64,000 nt of DNA from positions 4,278,001-4,342,000 of the forward strand of contig NC_060115.1 of NCBI RefSeq assembly GCF_021155765.1, given 5' to 3'. The stretch comes from Diprion similis. Taxonomy: Eukaryota > Arthropoda > Insecta > Hymenoptera > Diprionidae. Numbering within the stretch: position 1 is the stretch's first letter; the number at the start of each line of letters is the position of its first letter. Below are positions 60,701-64,000 of this stretch, piece by piece. The position numbers were made by a program, and so were the translations under genes. The notes beneath the pieces were generated by a model. That model saw only the letters and a list, made by a program, of their open reading frames with translations, was not told where the DNA came from and did not search any database.

Positions 60701-63700
60701 TTTTTTTATTTTTTAATCTTTCCCCCAAGAAAAAATGTCAAATAATTATGTAACGCCTTGGAATTTAGCATTGGTGGACTGTATATATATATCTATATAT
60801 ACACCTACCGTATAGAATAAATAACGCGATCTTGAGCAATGAAAATAAATGGAAATCACGTAAGTTTGATTCGGTTGATAAATGAGTGGCGTGTATATGA
60901 ATATGCGTTTCGTATGTAGGCATATACGTATACCTACTGCAGAAGCTTTGGACGCAGGTCCGTGTAACGAAATTAAAAAGATTTGCTAAAATTAGCAAAG
61001 ATCGTCGACCTCGCGCATACACGTATAACTATATGTATAGTGCATCCGTGCGTCCGGCTGCACTTTATTTGTTTTGCCCCTTCGCGTCTTTCGATTGGTC
61101 GGCTTTTCTCCCACCAGTATAAATTCACGTCGTCGGTATATTCTCTTCCTTCCCTCTCCTTGAGCTGATACGCCCGCGCTGTGCAGCCGCGTTGTCAAGA
61201 GGAACCCCATTGTTTCTGGCTGTAGGAAAAGCTCGACACTCGACGAGTCGCCTTCGCAGGGACACAGCAGAGCTTTTTGAATAGAGTTTTTCCCACAGTT
61301 TTTCGGATAAAGCATTCTGAGCTTTTATCCCACGTACGTACATCAAGAGTGCGATATAATGCAGAGCGTATATCGCGGCGAATTCGACGATTGAATTAAG
61401 GGGAATCGGGAGGAGGAAGTCGAGGATCGAGCCAAGTGTTACGCGGGATAAAAGCATCGCCGAACTCCCGGTGAAACAATGCCACGAGGCCGATCTCTGA
61501 TCCCGTTCGACCGAGACGATCGTTTAGCTGTTATCACTCGCTGCCTTTTTCACTCCATTTGACAAACTTGCAGGCCACCCTAATTCCGTTGCCACCTTGA
61601 AGCTCACATCCACGTATATTCGTCTGATTTGCCTACGTACCCAAGATTGCTAATATGTGTGAGCGAATTTATTTATGGAACAATAATCTTGAGGAGAAAT
61701 AGAATTTCTGTTAAACAAATAAAGAAGAGAATTGGGTGTAGGTATAGTATATTCGTATACGTGTAACCCACGTTTATGGCACGCGGTGTTCTTCCATTTG
61801 AACTTAATTAATGATCCTGTCCTGCCAAAATATAATCTGTACGTCTAGGTGACGCTCAAGAATATGAGAAAGAACGCTGGTTTTTCTATTTTACTGTTCA
61901 GTCAATTTCCGTACTATCAATTCTTGAAATTATCTTACGAGAAAGCAATGAATAAAATTTCACATCCGTATCCTGTTGATGCGTGCAATTTATTGCAGAT
62001 ACTCGACGTTCAATAATGATTGCGATATAAATTCTGCTGGGGTCAAGTGTATAGCTACTGCGACCCATGGATTCTATTATACGTTTTGCAATACTGGTTC
62101 TATAGATACGAGAAATTCGTTTTGTCTGTTTTCTAGAGTAAACTCTAATGTGGTACTTCAGGGTTTATCGCAACTCTCATTAATGTACATTATTCATACG
62201 CAGTTCGTAATCGCTGTACGAAAGTTCACGACGCGTCACGTCTATGCCTGAACAAATATATTCATCAGCTGTTAATGTTATATTTCTTTCAACTTGGAAA
62301 TCTTTCGCCACTATTAATCGTGGTGGTAAAAAATGCAATAAAATACTCCGTTCAACGTCATCTCCGATGTGTTTTTGTTCGTATACCTACTTTTATCTAC
62401 TTTTAAACAGCTCAGAGGCTTGTTCAGCTCAGTTTAACTACTTTACACTACGAGTATCTAAATGGCCATACCATAGAGTTATAACGTTTTTCATACTGGT
62501 CTTACGATTAGTTTGCTTTTAGATCACATGAATTACGTCTCGATTTTTTGGAACACTCAGAGATGCACTGAGCCAGCTGATGTATGCGACACCGACCACA
62601 CATTCGTGCACGATGCGCTAACGGACGCTTTGGTACATGATTTATTTCTGCGTGTATTTTCGAAAGCAAGGACATTTTTCACCGCGATTTATACATCGAG
62701 AAAAGCGGACGTTCAATTACGTTTAGAATTACTTCTTTAACCGCGGAATTGAATTTTCAAAACTCCCTGAAAATGTCCTCGATATCTGACCTGCAGATTT
62801 ATTCGCTATATAATGTTTAAATAATTGTGTCTACGCCACTCCAGTTTCCGGTGTGAATGGTTATTTCTATTAAATATGCAATCCGAGTCCCCGGACTGAT
62901 TTTCGAAAAGAAAATTGTACAATCACGTCCATCAGTTGTCGAATAACTTCGGCTGCTTCGGCAAGTTTTTCGTGCCGATATAAGGTGATGTAATTTCAGC
63001 TGCCTTCGTAATTATTTCGTTACAACATTATTCGGTAATTCCGTGTATCCCCCTATAAATATTTGGCAAGAGGAACTATTTATAAAATCCGAAATAAAAC
63101 TGATTCACTGTGTACCTAACTATACGGGCAATAAATAATCAGCCTACACGTATATCTGCGGGGTGTATTTTATCCCGCAGAGCTTATTATACAATCCGCA
63201 TCACATCCGTCCGTGTAATCCTGCAGCGCAAGCTTGGTGGAAATCCCGGAATTATGTAACGGCGAGAGAAAAAAATAAATAAATTCAGCCAAGTATTAAC
63301 GATGAAGTAAATAAAATTGACCGAGAAAAAAATCTGGAACAAGATGCAAAACTAACGTGAAATCCGATAAGCCATCGGAGATGATATCAAATATTCGAAT
63401 AACTATATTTACACCAGACCTTGAATCACAGGCATTTGAAAATATGTAAAACTAGTCGATGACGGAGGTCCTGCATCACTCTTCAGAATTTTGGATAGGT
63501 AGGGGAAGACGATTAAAATACATCGAATTTTCAAGGCTGCCAAGACGATTATCAACGGTTTTCAAAGTCAATTATCATTCCCAACTACTGCTGATAAATA
63601 TGAATATAATATCTATGATAAATAGTGTAAACATATGTGTAACGATTCTGCTGTTTCATCCCTTAACCAATATAAGTATGAACAGTTATAATACTTATTT

Positions 63701-64000
63701 ATAAACGGTGTGAAAAGTTCGCGGTGTTTGAAGGGGGGGTTGGCTGTGGTTGTGTTATACCCTAACTGTTGGAAAGTCTCACGTTCGCACAGATATTATT
63801 GGAGTCTGACGAAACTCTCGTCGATGAATGTATTTCCATCCAACGCATACCTAGACGTACGTAAAATCCATGCGCACCTACCTTATATGTACGTATTTGG
63901 GAAAATTGTGCGCAAAATTTTGTGCTTTGTTAAAGCGAAAATTACACGTACCTATCAAATTTCAAGGATGACAGTCACTCCCTCGTTCGTGTCTTGGATT

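Larger units (their letters stand above)
56179..64000. other. Upstream of the muscle LIM gene; no gene recognised
   Basis: 56179-57450 should contain the muscle LIM 5' UTR and promoter: a good minus-strand donor (CATAGTG/GTGAGT, exon side from 57329) may end a non-coding first exon that joins the acceptor at 56189. A 20-base C run lies at 57083-57102 and a GC-rich patch at 57480-57680 creates frames on both strands. From 57.8 kb to the right edge only AT-rich DNA with unremarkable short frames is seen. Confidence 0.45.

Overview
This 64 kb window is animal nuclear DNA, almost certainly from an insect. It is AT-rich, with multi-exon genes, GT-AG introns from under 100 bases to about 6 kb, abundant microsatellites and degenerate hairpin (foldback/MITE) elements. 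The protein set (a 5-LIM Mlp84B-type muscle protein, a Phox2/PHDP homeobox gene, a concertina-type G alpha subunit) fits an insect. Hymenoptera is my guess from overall texture; the species cannot be told from the sequence.

Layout. (1) 1-2.4 kb, minus: first two coding exons of transaldolase; the rest lies off the left edge. (2) 4.9-6.8 kb, minus: complete UDP-galactose/UDP-GlcNAc transporter (SLC35A). (3) 8.4-9.7 kb, plus: complete PEX16. (4) 10.6-12.1 kb, minus: complete Tollip. (5) 14.5-15.9 kb, minus: complete G alpha 12/13 (concertina type). (6) 17.2-22.1 kb, plus: complete TMEM86/YhhN lysoplasmalogenase with a 3.4 kb first intron. (7) 25.6-28.8 kb, minus: complete XPC/Rad4 DNA damage sensor. 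(8) 34.5-45.4 kb, plus: Phox2/PHDP homeobox gene with two large introns. (9) 48.7-56.2 kb, minus: five-LIM muscle LIM protein. (10) 56.2-64 kb: no gene recognised.

The left 29 kb is a dense cluster of unrelated housekeeping genes (pentose phosphate pathway, Golgi nucleotide-sugar transport, peroxisome biogenesis, endosomal sorting, G-protein signalling, plasmalogen lipid metabolism, nucleotide excision repair). They share no pathway and are not operonic. The right 35 kb is sparse, with two developmentally regulated genes (visceral/autonomic-type neuron homeobox; muscle Z-disc/sarcomere protein) in long non-coding flanks.

Most interesting: the Mlp84B-like gene carries two tandem pairs of duplicated, frame-enforced mutually exclusive exons in its second LIM domain (97/97 nt and 85/88 nt). 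Its LIM modules are joined at phase-2 donors where failure to splice gives an in-frame stop within a few codons. One locus could therefore encode a 94-aa single-LIM protein resembling Drosophila Mlp60A, a full 492-aa five-LIM protein, and intermediates. Three palindromic or inverted-repeat elements are also described, one of them a composite of nested hairpins. All reading frames and splice junctions were read by eye; junction positions were checked by phase arithmetic but not by transcript data.
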